From Siphonodentalium dalli (lineage: Eukaryota; Mollusca; Scaphopoda; Gadilida; Siphonodentaliidae): a DNA stretch of 64,000 nucleotides. Below the pieces are notes generated by a model. The model was not told the DNA's origin. It searched no databases and saw nothing but the letters and a program-made list of their open reading frames with translations. The stretch lies in assembly GCA_032622095.1 (NCBI GenBank), contig CP136062.1, positions 51,477,349-51,541,348 of the forward strand, in the 5' to 3' direction. This document shows positions 19,190 to 29,266 of the stretch, piece after piece. A program made the position numbers and the translations under genes. Position 1 is the first letter of the stretch. The number at the start of each line of letters is the position of its first letter.

Positions 19190-19664
19190 GATCCCGGGTA
19201 CTTAAATCAATGTCTTGAAATCCCGGGTACTTAAATCAATGTCTTGAAATCCCGAGTACTTAAATCAATGTCTTGAAATCCAGGGTACTTACATGTAAAT
19301 CAATGTCTTGAGATCCCGGGTTTAAATCAATGTCTTGAAATCCAGGGTACTTAAAACAATGTCTTGAAATCCAGGGTACTTAAAACAATGTCTTGATATC
19401 CCGGGTACTTAAATCAATGTCTTGATATCCCGGGTACTTAAATCAATGTCTTGAGATCCCGGGTTTAAATCAATGTCTTGAAATCCAGGGTACTTAAAAC
19501 AATGTCTTGAAATCCAGGGTACTTAAATCAATGTCTTGAGATCCCGGGTTTAAATCAATGTTTTGAGATCCCGGGTTTAAATCAATGTCTTGAGATCCCG
19601 GGTTTAAATCAATGTCTTGAGATCCCGGGTATCCAAAATGTTTTGAGATCCCAGATATCGAAAT
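19190..19664. repeat. 29-bp minisatellite
   Basis: About 16 units of AATCCCGGGTACTTAAATCA-ATGTCTTGA. Several units lack TACT and read GATCCCGGGTTTAAATCA (25 bp). Variants include CCAGGG for CCCGGG and AAACAATG for AAATCAATG. It decays at the right end near GATATCGAAATCAATGG. Confidence 0.9.
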
Positions 19665-20415
19665 CAATGGAAATACACAAACTTTACCAATTCAGTATAA
19701 TTTACATCCAGACAAGTGGTGACAAGTTATATTTTTCAGTTTTAGCAGTTTACAGAAACTTGTCATGATGTTGAAACTGCTGTAAATGGGATGATAATTT
19801 CTTCTTTATTAAAATGCGCTACAGACAATCCAGAACACTGTCTTGACAAACAGAATTTGTTTTATGGTGCCCATATTCAGAATGAGCAATGGGTGATGCC
19901 ACAGTGTCCTGGGCCCACAAACAAGGTACCCTGCCTTGCTCACCGGAAGCTTATATTCTGCTAATGATGAACAGACAGTCTGCCGTCAGAGCATTTTCGC
20001 CAGTCAAAAATAAAAATAGTATAACTAAAATTGTAGAGAACCCTGAATGTCATGAATTGCTTACACCATGGTGTACACATACAGAACACAACATGTGCAA
20101 CTTTAAATACCACACGCAGTCGTGGCCAGGTTATTTTGTTTATATAATAATCGGAGGTGCCGTTGTTGTCAGCGAGAGGTATCGGATTCCTCCGAGATCG
20201 CAGCGGGCACACGAATTACTATATTTTACAGATTCCCACGATATCATAACAGCTACGTTGATATCTCCGTGGCTGATATTTTTGGTCTAATAGAATATAT
20301 GAAATAACTAATCAAATAGAATTGATCGAGGGTGACTTAATACTAAGAAAACAACAAACAATTGTGCTGCAAAAAAAATCTTTATAAACACAATTGGAAT
20401 GAAGGGAGCGATCAT
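19665..20415. other. Intergenic sequence with an unrecognised 133-codon frame
   Basis: A frame at 19889-20290 (+) begins MGDATVSWAHKQGTLPCSPE and includes YFVYIIIGGAVVV. I do not recognise it. It has no flanking splice or repeat support, and overlapping frames of similar quality occur on the other strand, so it is not called as a gene. Confidence 0.3.
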
Positions 20416-20531
20416 AAAGCCTGCAAATAGTGTGTCTGTCATTTGTAGAATGAAGTTCACAGAGGCTGAATTTAATGATGCTACCCCACACAGCGGGCTA
20501 GCATCACCAAATTCACCCTCTGGGGACCTCA
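20416..20531. repeat. GAATGAGGTCCCCAGAG family, left hairpin only
   Basis: AAGCCTGCAAATAGTGTGTC through one hairpin to CTCTGGGGACCTCA, then stops at AATAAGTTC. Truncated copy. Confidence 0.65.
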
Positions 20532-20590
20532 ATAAGTTCAGTATGGTAATAAAGTTTGTGTAATTATATATATTAATTATATATATTATA

Positions 20591-20807
20591 TACAGTAATG
20601 CCCTAGATAATCGACTCCTTAACCACAGTATAAGTATGGGTAACTTTTCAGGATTTAGTTAGAAATATGGCTTGTTGCCATTCATCGGAAAGCTCTCGGA
20701 GAGCGCTTTCCGATGAATGGCAACAAGCCATATTTCCGACTAAATCCTGAAAAGTTACCCATAATTCTTTTGTGGTTAAGGAGTCGATTATTTAGGGCAT
20801 TACTCTA
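20591..20807. mobile_element. Fold-back MITE (CAGTAATGC family)
   Basis: TA-CAGTAATGCCCTAGATAATC on the left, tip CTCGGAGAGCGCTT, mutated right terminus TTACTCTA. It lies beside an AT-rich ATATATTA run at 20560-20592. Confidence 0.85.
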
Positions 20808-21647
20808 CATGCAGCATCATAAAAAGAGATTACATGCTCTCTTTGGAGAGTCAATATTGTGTTCTTTTTCACTCATATTATTATTTATGGGTATCTTTGG
20901 TCACAAAAGTTTATTTTCAATTTCTCAGCTTCTCAAATATCTTACAAAAAAGAATAGTCTTTGTTACGTAGTTGATTCCTACTTCGAATCCTTCATTCTC
21001 TAACGCTACTGGGTTTGAAAACGGGAATAAACACAAATTGCTCATTTACATGTTTTTTAAATCATTTTCAATCAAGCTGAGAAACAGAAAACTAACTATG
21101 TAAGGCCTTATTTATGCTAAGAAAATGTGAATCACAAATATTTAGGGGCTAATCCAGGGTTAAAACTATCAAATTAAATAAATTCCTATCAAATGTCAGA
21201 AGAAACTCTAAAGAAATTAGCTTTAATATTTGACAGTTGAGTTTTCACAAAAAAATCTACATTTTTTTACTGAATCATTTAAAATATTGATTTAAATATT
21301 CGTTAACATTATCTATCGTAAATGATAAATGAATCTTGTCAAATTCTGTTCGAGAATTGATTTAGTTGAAAATCTCCCTATTTATGGGACCTAACATTAT
21401 ATTCTACGAAGGTGACCATGAAATTGGCTGTGGATTAGCTCCGCGAATCGTTTTTTATTCATGGATTATCGTTTTGTATATAGTAACTCTGTTATTTATT
21501 GATCGGATTGATCTAGAACCTACATATTTTTATCTCGTCAAAAAGACACACCTGAGTTTGAATATCTGAAAATGGCCAAAAATGATAATTCTATATTGTT
21601 TGAAGGTATTTCAAATTGAATACTAAGTATTCTGATGTGATGTAGAC
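20808..21647. other. Intergenic, nothing recognised
   Basis: AT-rich with open frames of up to 67 codons that show no family resemblance. No repeat unit of the window's known families was seen. Confidence 0.3.
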
Positions 21648-21888
21648 CCATTGGGAACCTCGTATAGAGAAACTTATCTATATAACAAAGAAATAGAATC
21701 TATCTGAATAAGTTTCTATAGAAATTTTATAATAAAGAAACTTTCCAGAGAAGATGAGGCCAAAGCAGAATGAGGTCCTCAGAGTGTGAATTTAGTTATG
21801 GTAGCCCTCTATGCAGAATACCATCGCTAAATTCACCCTCTGCAGACCTCATTCTGCAAATGATAGGCATTCTAAACTCAGGCTTTAT
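21648..21888. repeat. GAATGAGGTCCCCAGAG family, right half
   Basis: Partial centre (TTGGGAACCTCG, AGAAACTTTCCAGAGAAGAT-GAGG) and one hairpin end with GAATGAGGTCCTCAGAG, then TGATAGGCATTCTAAACTCA. The left half is missing. Confidence 0.6.
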
Positions 21889-22320
21889 TAATATATATTA
21901 TATGTTTGAAATGTTTCAGATATTCAAACTTGTCATGTTTCTTTAATTCACTCCACAATCAAAGCAATTACCCATCTTACCTGATCTTACTAGTATGCAA
22001 ATAAAATTTTAAATAATTTCATGACTTTGGGGTATTTTATACATTTTTTTCTATCAGTTTCAATGTGAAAAAAAATAAAAGAGTTGCCTCAGATTGGTTC
22101 AAAATCTGATTTTCGTAAAATCTATCGAGGCGCTAATGATGAGGTCTGTGGGTTCATTTTTTTGCAGCCACAAACAGATCGACTTTGGACTATAAAACCT
22201 TTGTTCTACCTTCCATAATATTTTACCCAGAAAATCGAAATTCGGAAAGCGAGTATATTCATGTCTTTGCTCAAGTTATGCACAATGAGGCCCCTCACTG
22301 AGACTTATGATGAATTGGTG
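21889..22320. other. Intergenic, nothing recognised
   Basis: AT-rich spacer without a recognised repeat or coding region. Confidence 0.3.
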
Positions 22321-22726
22321 CAAGTCTGAGTGTAGTGTGCCTATCATTTGCAGAAATAGGACCCTATAGGGTGAATTTAGTGATGCAATCCCGCATATCA
22401 CCAAATTCACCCTCTGAGGACCTCATTCTTAATGGCCTCATTTGCTATAGGAGACATAAACTCAGATTAAAGTTACCAACTTGTGAATATTGTGATGTAC
22501 ACCCATTGGGAACCTCGATTATGCATATGACGTCTGCCTCATTTGGGGATACAGAGAAACTGAACTAAAAACAAAATAGAATCTATGGGAAGAAGTTTCT
22601 ATAATAAAGAAACTTTCCAGAGAAGATGAGGCCTAAGCAGAATGAGGGTTAATTTAGTGATGCTAGCCCGCTATAAAATTCACATTCTGGGGACCTCATT
22701 CTGCAAATGACAGGCACACTAAATAG
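22321..22726. repeat. GAATGAGGTCCCCAGAG family element, diverged
   Basis: CAAGTCTGAGTGTAGTGTGC at the left and CAAATGACAGGCACACTAAA at the right. The centre is inverted relative to 17414: GATGTACACCCATTGGGAAC precedes AAGAAACTTTCCAGAGAAG. The centre can therefore occur in either orientation between similar ends. Confidence 0.7.
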
Positions 22727-22780
22727 TGCACTTCGACAGATCTACACTCCATCCACAAACAGCAACATTTGCATAAAGCT

Positions 22781-23025
22781 TTAACCCTTCCATGACTGGA
22801 GCTTCCTGAAATTTTGCGAAAACCCTGTGCCAATGCATTGTCTCCCTATGGGAGCCTCACATATATAAGAGACATTGGCCCAACAATTTTTACACTGACC
22901 TTGTAAGCCAGTGCATTCTCTTATATACACGATGCTCCCTTTGGGATACTCGCATATATAAGAGAATGCACTGGCACAGGATATTTAATGATGCACCAGC
23001 ACATCTTCCATCATGAAAGGGTTAA
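22781..23025. mobile_element. TTAA MITE, CATGACTGGAGC family
   Basis: TTAACCCTTCCATGACTGGA to CATCATGAAAGGGTTAA. The first palindrome has tip TCTCCCTATGGGAG with one arm shortened. The second has CATTCTCTTATATACACGAT with tip CTCCCTTTGGGA. Confidence 0.83.
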
Positions 23026-23149
23026 ACATGTACCGGATGCAACTTATTTTCTTGTCAGTAGTGGCGTGCAGATCATTTGCATACGAGCATGTGACACAGA
23101 AACATGTGAAATGGCAGTAATAGAGTTACTGTTCTTCAGCAACATCAAC

Positions 23150-23369
23150 TACAGTAATGCTCCTAAATAATCGACTCCTCAACCAAAGCCAAATTATGGG
23201 TAATATTTCAGGATTTAGTCGGAAATAATGCTTGTTGCCATTCATTGGAAAGCTCTCAGTAAGAGCTTTCCGATGAATGGCAACATGCCATATTTCCGGA
23301 CTAAATCCTGAAAAATTACCCATAATTCGGCTTTGGTTAAGGAGTCGATTATTTAGGAGCATTACTGTT
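23150..23369. mobile_element. Fold-back MITE (CAGTAATGC family)
   Basis: TA-CAGTAATGCTCCTAAATAAT to GAGCATTACTG, tip CTCAGTAAGAG. Both arms carry the same private changes (CTCCTAAATAATCG, CAAAGCCAAATTATGG), so the arms have been kept similar to each other. Confidence 0.85.
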
Positions 23370-23688
23370 TAGTGATATTGTAGCTTTCATCTTATATACA
23401 TCAGGATGGATAACTCTATAGTGATATTGTAGATGGTTCCATTATAAATCCATGAATTCCTTCTTATATACATCAGGAGGGATAACTCTACTTTGTAAAA
23501 TGACGGAAGCTTGGTCTAAGCCAATCGTCACCACAATGTACCATATATTTATTGATATGTTTTTTCTGTTTCCAGCTAAATTTGTTGTGAAATGTTAGAT
23601 ACATCAGATCTGGAAATGAGAATAAATATCCTGTTTCAAAATCGATCTCTTCTTTATTGTAACCATCATCAGGCCTGGGAACCAATGT

Positions 23689-23860
23689 AAGCCTACAAAT
23701 AGTGTGTGTGTCATTTGCAGAATGAGGTCCCCAGAGTGTGAATTTCGTGATGGTATCATGCACAGTGGGCTAGCATCACCAAGTTCACACTCTGGTAACC
23801 TCATTATGTGGAGGCTCAACTGCCGTTGGAAACCTGGGATCAGATTGAACGACCTAGCTG
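23689..23860. repeat. GAATGAGGTCCCCAGAG family, left hairpin and part of the centre
   Basis: AAGCCTACAAATAGTGTGTG then hairpin GAATGAGGTCCCCAGAGTG...CACTCTGGTAACCTCATT, then GAAACCTGGGATCAGATTGA. Truncated; copy at 56645-56806. Confidence 0.7.
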
Positions 23861-23876
23861 GTTTCTTATCTGGAGT

Positions 23877-24093
23877 TACAGTAATGCTCTAATTAATCGA
23901 CTCCTTAACTACAGCAGAATTGTGGGTAACTTTTCAGGATTTAGTTGGAAATATGGCTTGTTGCCATTAATCGGAAAGCTCTCGCCGAGAGCTTTCCGAT
24001 GAATGGCAACAAGCCATATTTCCGACTAAATCCTGAAAAGTTACCCATAATTCTGCTGTAGTTAAGGAGTCGATTAATTAGAGCAATACTGTA
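23877..24093. mobile_element. Fold-back MITE (CAGTAATGC family)
   Basis: TA-CAGTAATGCTCTAATTAATC, tip CTCGCCGAG, end GAGCAATACTG-TA. It lies at the junction between block C and the tandem duplication; its counterparts at 29009 and 33737 lie at the unit boundaries. Confidence 0.88.
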
Positions 24094-24119
24094 CTTACCA
24101 ATTGGTTTATGGAATCTTA

Positions 24120-24310
24120 TTTTTTTTAAACTGCCTATAGGACCAGCTACAGGACACAAAACTGGCTACATAAACGAGCAACTAGCGTCCGGCCAATAAA
24201 CGATAAAAAAACAGTCTACCGGCTACCAGCCTAAAAACAGGCTACGAAACAGGCTGCCAGCTAAAACACTGGCTACCGGCTTCATAGCACTTCAAAACAG
24301 AATCTCACTG
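24120..24310. repeat. Degenerate GGCTAC / CCGGCTA short repeat
   Basis: Irregular recurrence of ACTGGCTAC, CCGGCTACCAGCC, CAGGCTACG and CACTGGCTACCGGC. Copies at 29300-29480, 34030-34200 and 57125-57290. The last has an extra GGCTAAAACACTGGATACC unit, so the stretch is length-variable. Confidence 0.6.
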
Positions 24311-24388
24311 ATTTAGCAACGAAACAGGTCCGAGTGCCTTCCGAATAATTTATTCATACACTTGTTCTCTAAATTCTTTATTTCCTTC

Positions 24389-24557
24389 TACAGTAATGCT
24401 CTAAGTAATCGACCCCTTAACCACAGCAGAATTATGGGTGACTTTTCAGAATTTAGTCGGGAAATATGGCTTTTTGCCATTCATCGGAAAGCTCTCGTGA
24501 AAAGTTACCCATAATTCTGTTGTGGTTAAGGGGTTGATTACTTAGGGCATTACTGTA
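24389..24557. mobile_element. Fold-back MITE (CAGTAATGC family), deleted right arm
   Basis: TA-CAGTAATGCTCTAAGTAATC, left arm to the tip CGGAAAGCTCTCGTG, then direct continuation at GAAAAGTTACCCATAATTC. About 45 bases of the right arm next to the tip are missing. Related copies at 29563, 34291 and 57431 share this deletion. Confidence 0.85.
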
Positions 24558-24599
24558 CTTCATAGTTTATGTGGGTTTATGGGAGTATGAAAAGACAGT

Positions 24600-24902
24600 T
24601 TGATTTTCTACACTTTAATCAAATCAATGAATATAAATTTAACAGTAATGTTATATATATTTTCGACATGTAAACATTTGAATATGCAGACCAAGTTTAC
24701 TCCATCTTATCCAGACATTCCTCTTAGCTACTCATTATCTGAGAATATACCTCAAATCGGCTGCTCATCAGAAAGTATACAGTCACGAAAGGAAAGAGAT
24801 GAACTACAGTTTTCCGAGTGTAGCATGTCGTCGCATCGGTGCTATAATGTTCTATATATCCATTTATCGTTTTTTGTGGGGAAACTCTATTTGAAAATTT
24901 GA
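24600..24902 (+). other. 100-codon open frame kept in four duplicates (not called a gene)
   Basis: Frame with MQTKFTPSYPDIPLSYSLSE in the middle and a polar, charged stretch (SRKERDELQFSECS). It is intact in the duplicates at 29774, 34502 and 57642, with only T/P and Q/R changes seen. A possible acceptor (AATATGCAG) lies before ACCAAGTTT. The duplications are so recent that conservation is weak evidence. Function unknown; probably not coding. Confidence 0.2.
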
Positions 24903-25460
24903 CCACCTGGTTTTCGTATATGTCTGCTTTATTTTCACCTTATGTTGTTTTGTTTTTATCCTTGGAAACGAAAAATTAATATGTCTAAATTGTCTTGTTT
25001 TTAATGTCAGAATTTTTCATGTAATTCATTGACATGTGTTTGGAGATAGAACACTTTGCTGAATAATTTGGCTTTTTTTCGTGAGTGCTAAAGTGTTTTT
25101 TAGGTTTTTTAAATCATTCCAAAGTACAAAACTCGCACATTATGTCATTTTATGTGCTGTTTTAACCAAAGAATACAGTTAGAATTAAGATTTTATATAT
25201 AAGAGTATGAAAGCACTATTTCCAGTCCGGCATATTGACGGCCATTAGTTCCCATTGCTTACCATTGTCGGTTCGAGATAGAACATTATAGCACTGAAAT
25301 TTATGCGATCACATGTTACAAATTAATCAATTCATTGGTCCAAAGTGAAGATAGAACAATACAGCACTGACATAAAAACTAATTCGACAATGCTTTTATT
25401 TTAAATCTCCGGTTTCACGGTTGAGGGGATCATCATATGACGTTGATGTTCAAAAAGATG

Positions 25461-25820
25461 AGACGGTATAATTACCAAACCGGCACGAAGACAGGACATT
25501 AGACAGTATAATTACCAAACCGGCATGAAGACAGGACATTAGACAGTATAATTACCAAACTGGCATGAAGACAGGACATTAGACAGTATAATTACCAAAC
25601 TGGCATGAAGACAGGACATTAGACAGTATAATTACCAAACTGGCATGAAGACAGGACATTAGACAGTATAATTACCAAACCGGCATGAAGACAGGACATT
25701 AGACAGTATAATTACCAAACTGGCATGAAGACAGGACATTAGACAGTATAATTACCAAACTGGCATGAAGACAGGACATTAGACAGTATAATTACCAAAC
25801 TGGCATGAAGACAGGACATT
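25461..25820. repeat. 40-bp VNTR, 9 units
   Basis: Unit AGACAGTATAATTACCAAAC then TGGCATGAAGACAGGACATT; CCGGC and CTGGC variants. Exactly 360 bp. Perfectly contiguous units without spacers, so not a CRISPR array. Confidence 0.95.
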
Positions 25821-26097
25821 AGATCAACTGAAATCGAAGAACAGAGGAAACTTGATCTACTGAAATAAAAAAAAAAGTTAAAACTTCTCTGTATATATAT
25901 ATATATTATTGCCACAATCTCCACAGGAAACCAATTGTTCCCTCCGATTACGGAATGGATTCTCTCCCATTCAGTTCTCAAAGTACACAATGGAATTCTT
26001 CATTCTACAAGCAAACGACAGGCAGATAAACTCCTTTAGATTCAGTTGTGGAAATGTTCAGTTAATAAATTTCAAAATAGGAAGTTTGTTTAAGTTA

Positions 26098-26361
26098 TTA
26101 ACCCTTTCTTTACTAAATGGACTCTTCCAGTCAGTTATAAAAGTATACATTGGAATAGTCTATATTCATTTGGAGGGATGTTCATGATAAATCAGCAGAC
26201 GACAGTGGAACGAAAAGATTCAGAAGAATTCATATTCATAGGTAGAAAATTTTCAGATAATAAGTTCAACAAACAACACTATTGTCATTTGTTGAACTTA
26301 TTATTTGAACAATGCCTAAGGAAACCACTCGTCAATGAGTATTTAGTGAAAAAAGGGTTAA
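26098..26361. mobile_element. TTAA MITE, CTTTACTAAATGG family, complete
   Basis: TTAACCCTTTCTTTACTAAA at the left; the right end TTTAGTGAAAAAAGGGTTAA is its inverse with three mismatches. TTAA at both ends, 264 bp. Internal inverted pair AATAAGTTCAACAAACA / TTTGTTGAACTTATTAT. Copies in the other duplication units: 30826-31089, 37922-38185 and 59094-59357. Confidence 0.82.
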
Positions 26362-26628
26362 CTGAACAACAAATGAATCAATGGGAATTAAATTAGCACA
26401 AATTAGCCTGAATTCAGTTATCAAATTTAACGGCTCACTCTGAAATCTGGTATAGAAAGAGAAATTCATATAATATATTGAATTATGATCCGAAAGTCAG
26501 TTATCAACATAAAAACATCTAACAATATCTTACGTCAATATGAGTGCGTTGGCGACTCTTTGTGTTGAATTAAATTTGCATTGATCACACTTCAAATTAA
26601 AATCAATTCATGAGATATGTTACATAAT

Positions 26629-26845
26629 TACAGTGATGCCCTATATAATCGACTCCTTAACCACAGCATAATTATGGGTAATTTCTCAGGATTTAGTCGG
26701 AAATATGGCTCGTTGCCATTCATCGGAAAGCTCTCACTGACAGCTTTCCAATGAATGGCAACGAGCCATATTTCCGACTAAATCCGGAAAAATTACCCAT
26801 AATTCTGCTGTGGTTAAGGAGTCAATTATTTAGGGCATTACTGTA
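26629..26845. mobile_element. Fold-back MITE (CAGTAATGC family)
   Basis: TA-CAGTGATGCCCTATATAATC, tip CTCACTGACAG, end GGGCATTACTG-TA. Duplicates at 31357, 38472 and 59644. Confidence 0.87.
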
Positions 26846-27629
26846 TGTCCGTGTTTATGGAGAGTGCACTTATCTGATAATAAATATCCCATAAATCTTT
26901 CAACAAAGGTCAAGGTTATTTTAGGGTCAAGGTCAAGGTCATGTAAACCCCCCACATCAACTTGACAACAAATTTGGTTGAGGTCGGATCTTGACTGCTC
27001 CCGCGATGTCGACCCATGTTAGGATGGACATATAATCGAATTACCTCGCTGACGCCAACCGTGACAAAACATTTCAATAAAAACCCTGCGATCCTATGTT
27101 GAATCAGATTAGCAAGCAGCCGGCTAATTGCGTTCGCGCGATGCAAAACCTGGAAGCTCGTCGCCTTATTAGGGTAGATTGGTTCAATCAGTTATCTCGA
27201 GCGAAATGATATGCCGCTGAAATTTCTGCGCGGCCAATTCTTTGCGAGACGGGAATCTATTGAATCTGCGTCAGCCTAACAGGGGCATATTCGTTAAGCA
27301 ATTTATCTGGAGGGAAATTAAATGCAGCTAAAAGGCAGGCTCGTTATTACAAAACGCCATAACTAAAGACCGGCATAAAGCACGCTATCGTGCTATGCAT
27401 CGTTGGAAAGGGCACACCCTGGGCTATTTAACTGGGTTAATTTGATTGTGAAGTAGGCACGTTTGCGTTGTGTTATTTTCGCATATATCTTTTGCGAAAA
27501 CGGTTATCATTATTTATATGTATGATAATTCACACAATGCCTACATACCATGCACGCAGACTCATTTGACTGCTGAACTAATTACGAACAATTGCACTCA
27601 AGTGCAATCGCGCTTTGCTCAAGTCAAGC
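26846..27629. other. GC-richer intergenic segment without a recognised gene
   Basis: Contains GTCAAGGTCAAGGTCATGT at about 26923 and a run of higher GC from 27000 to 27420. The 76-codon minus-strand frame here shows no family resemblance. Duplicate at 31574-32357. The motif AAGGTCAAGGTCA is a nuclear-receptor-like half-site tandem but also common in molluscan repeats. Confidence 0.35.
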
Positions 27630-29110
27630 CATGCATAATGAGGTCCCCAGATGGTGAATTTGGTGATGCTAGATCGCTATGCGGGATAGGGCCACTAAAT
27701 TCACCCTCTGGGGACCTCATTCTGCAAATGGCAGGCACACTAAACTCAGACTTGTCAACCCTTGATAAGGCATCATTTTAGATTTAAATATCATTTTAAA
27801 GTTTATACTTTCATATTTACTTCATCACAGTGAACCATCTCCTCATACCTAACCCTTTGATTACTTAATGAATTCTCCCGTCGAGTTCTACAAACATACA
27901 TTGGAATTGTCCATTCTTCATTTGTAGGGATGGTCAACTAGCCTAAAGGAGTGTTTAGACGAATCCATTGCGTTCCAATTGAAATACAGACAATAACACT
28001 ATAAAGAAGCTTTCACAGACCTGCGGCTGAAGTATGCTGTAAAAATGCTGCGTGGCTATCCCTTTCACAGGACTGCGGCCAACATTGCATTTAACTCATT
28101 CGGCTACGTATATAATATATAGATAGGACACTAAAACACTGGCTAGAAGCAAGCCTGAGTTTAGTGTGCCTGTCATTTGCAGATCAAGTTGAGGTCCCCA
28201 TAGAGTGAATTTAGTGACGCTATCCTGCAAATTTACCCTCTGGGAACCTCATTCTGCTTAGGCCTTATCTTCTCTGGAAAGTATCTTTATTATCAAATTT
28301 CTATAGAAACTTCTTCACATAGATTCTATTTCTTTTTTTAGTTTAGTTTCTCTATATCCCCAAATTGGCAGACAATACATTGTATAATCGAGGTTCCCAA
28401 TTGGTGAACATCACAGTATTCACCATTTGGGAACTTCAATTTGAGTCTGTCTCCTATAGCAGATGAGTCCATGCAGAATGAGGTCCCCAGAGGGTGAATT
28501 TGGTGATGCTAGCCCGCTATGAGGGATAGCGTCACTAAATTAACCCTCTGGGGACCTTATTTTGAAAATGACAGGCACACTAAACTCAGACTTGTCAACC
28601 CTTGATAAGGCATCATTTTAGATTTTAATATCATTTTAAAGTTTATACTTTCATACTTACTTCATCACAGTGAACCATCTCCTCATACCTACCCCTTTGA
28701 TTACTTAATGAATTCTCCCATCGAGTTCTACAAACATACATTGGAATTGTTCATTCTTCATTTGTAGGGATGGTCAGTTAGCCAGATATTTGTATGGTTT
28801 GAAACATTGAGCCTAACCCGACAGCCACACACATTGCCCGCATGCGTCAGCCGCAGGTCTGTAAAAGCAGCTTTAGGCATCTTGACGGCTGCCATGCATC
28901 CGTTAAGGTGTATCCATTAACGTGCACAACATTTTCAATGGAAAGCCGCAATGCATACCTTATATGATAATTAAGCGCGTGCCTGCGAAGCAAAGGAAAT
29001 TTGACTTGTACAGTAATGCCCTAATTAATCGACTCCTTAACCACAGCAGAATTATGGGTAACTTTTCAGGATTTAGTCGGAAATATGGCTTGTTGCCATT
29101 CATCGGAAAG
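27630..29110. repeat. Segmental duplication block D, copy 2
   Basis: Matches 17733-19189. Includes a GAATGAGG half element (27630-27754), the ACAAACATACATTGGAATTG segment twice, and a full GAATGAGG element (28150-28594). It continues into an intact fold-back MITE, unlike copy 1. Confidence 0.85.
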
Positions 29111-29266
29111 CTCTCGCCAAGAGCTTTCCGATAAATGGCAACAAGCCATATTTCTCGCCGAGAGCTTTCCGATGAATGGCAACAAGCCATATTTCCGACT
29201 AAATCCTGAAAAGTTACCCATAATTCTGCTGTAGTTAAGGAGTCGATTAATTAGAGCAATACTGTA
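29009..29266. mobile_element. Fold-back MITE (CAGTAATGC family) with an extra arm piece at the tip
   Basis: Normal left arm and right end, but at the tip the segment GAGCTTTCCGATAAATGGCA-ACAAGCCATATTTCTCGCC is followed by a second GAGCTTTCCGATGAATGGCA. The tip-proximal 40 bases of the right arm are duplicated. Same structure at 33737 and 56834. Confidence 0.88.

Larger units (their letters stand above)
23443..24093. repeat. Segmental duplication block C, copy 1
   Basis: About 650 bp matching 56399-57091, with few substitutions. It includes a truncated GAATGAGG element (23689-23860) and a fold-back MITE (23877-24093). In the other copy the MITE has an extra arm segment at its tip. Confidence 0.85.
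24094..29266. repeat. Tandem segmental duplication, unit 1 (about 5.2 kb)
   Basis: Followed directly by unit 2, with near-identical sequence throughout. Unit 1 differs from unit 2 mainly by 166 bp present here at about 24937-25102 and by seven extra VNTR units; together these account for the 446-bp length difference. Contents in order: a degenerate GGCTACCGGCT-rich stretch, short fold-back MITE, VNTR, TTAA MITE, fold-back MITE, unique 27 kb segment, block D. Confidence 0.9.

Noticed and set aside
19889-20290. 133-codon gene
   Set aside because: No recognisable domain or splice context, and overlapping frames of similar quality occur on the opposite strand.
26923-26941. Nuclear receptor response element (AAGGTCAAGGTCA)
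   Set aside because: The word is short and common in repeats. There is no gene nearby and it recurs only through the duplication.
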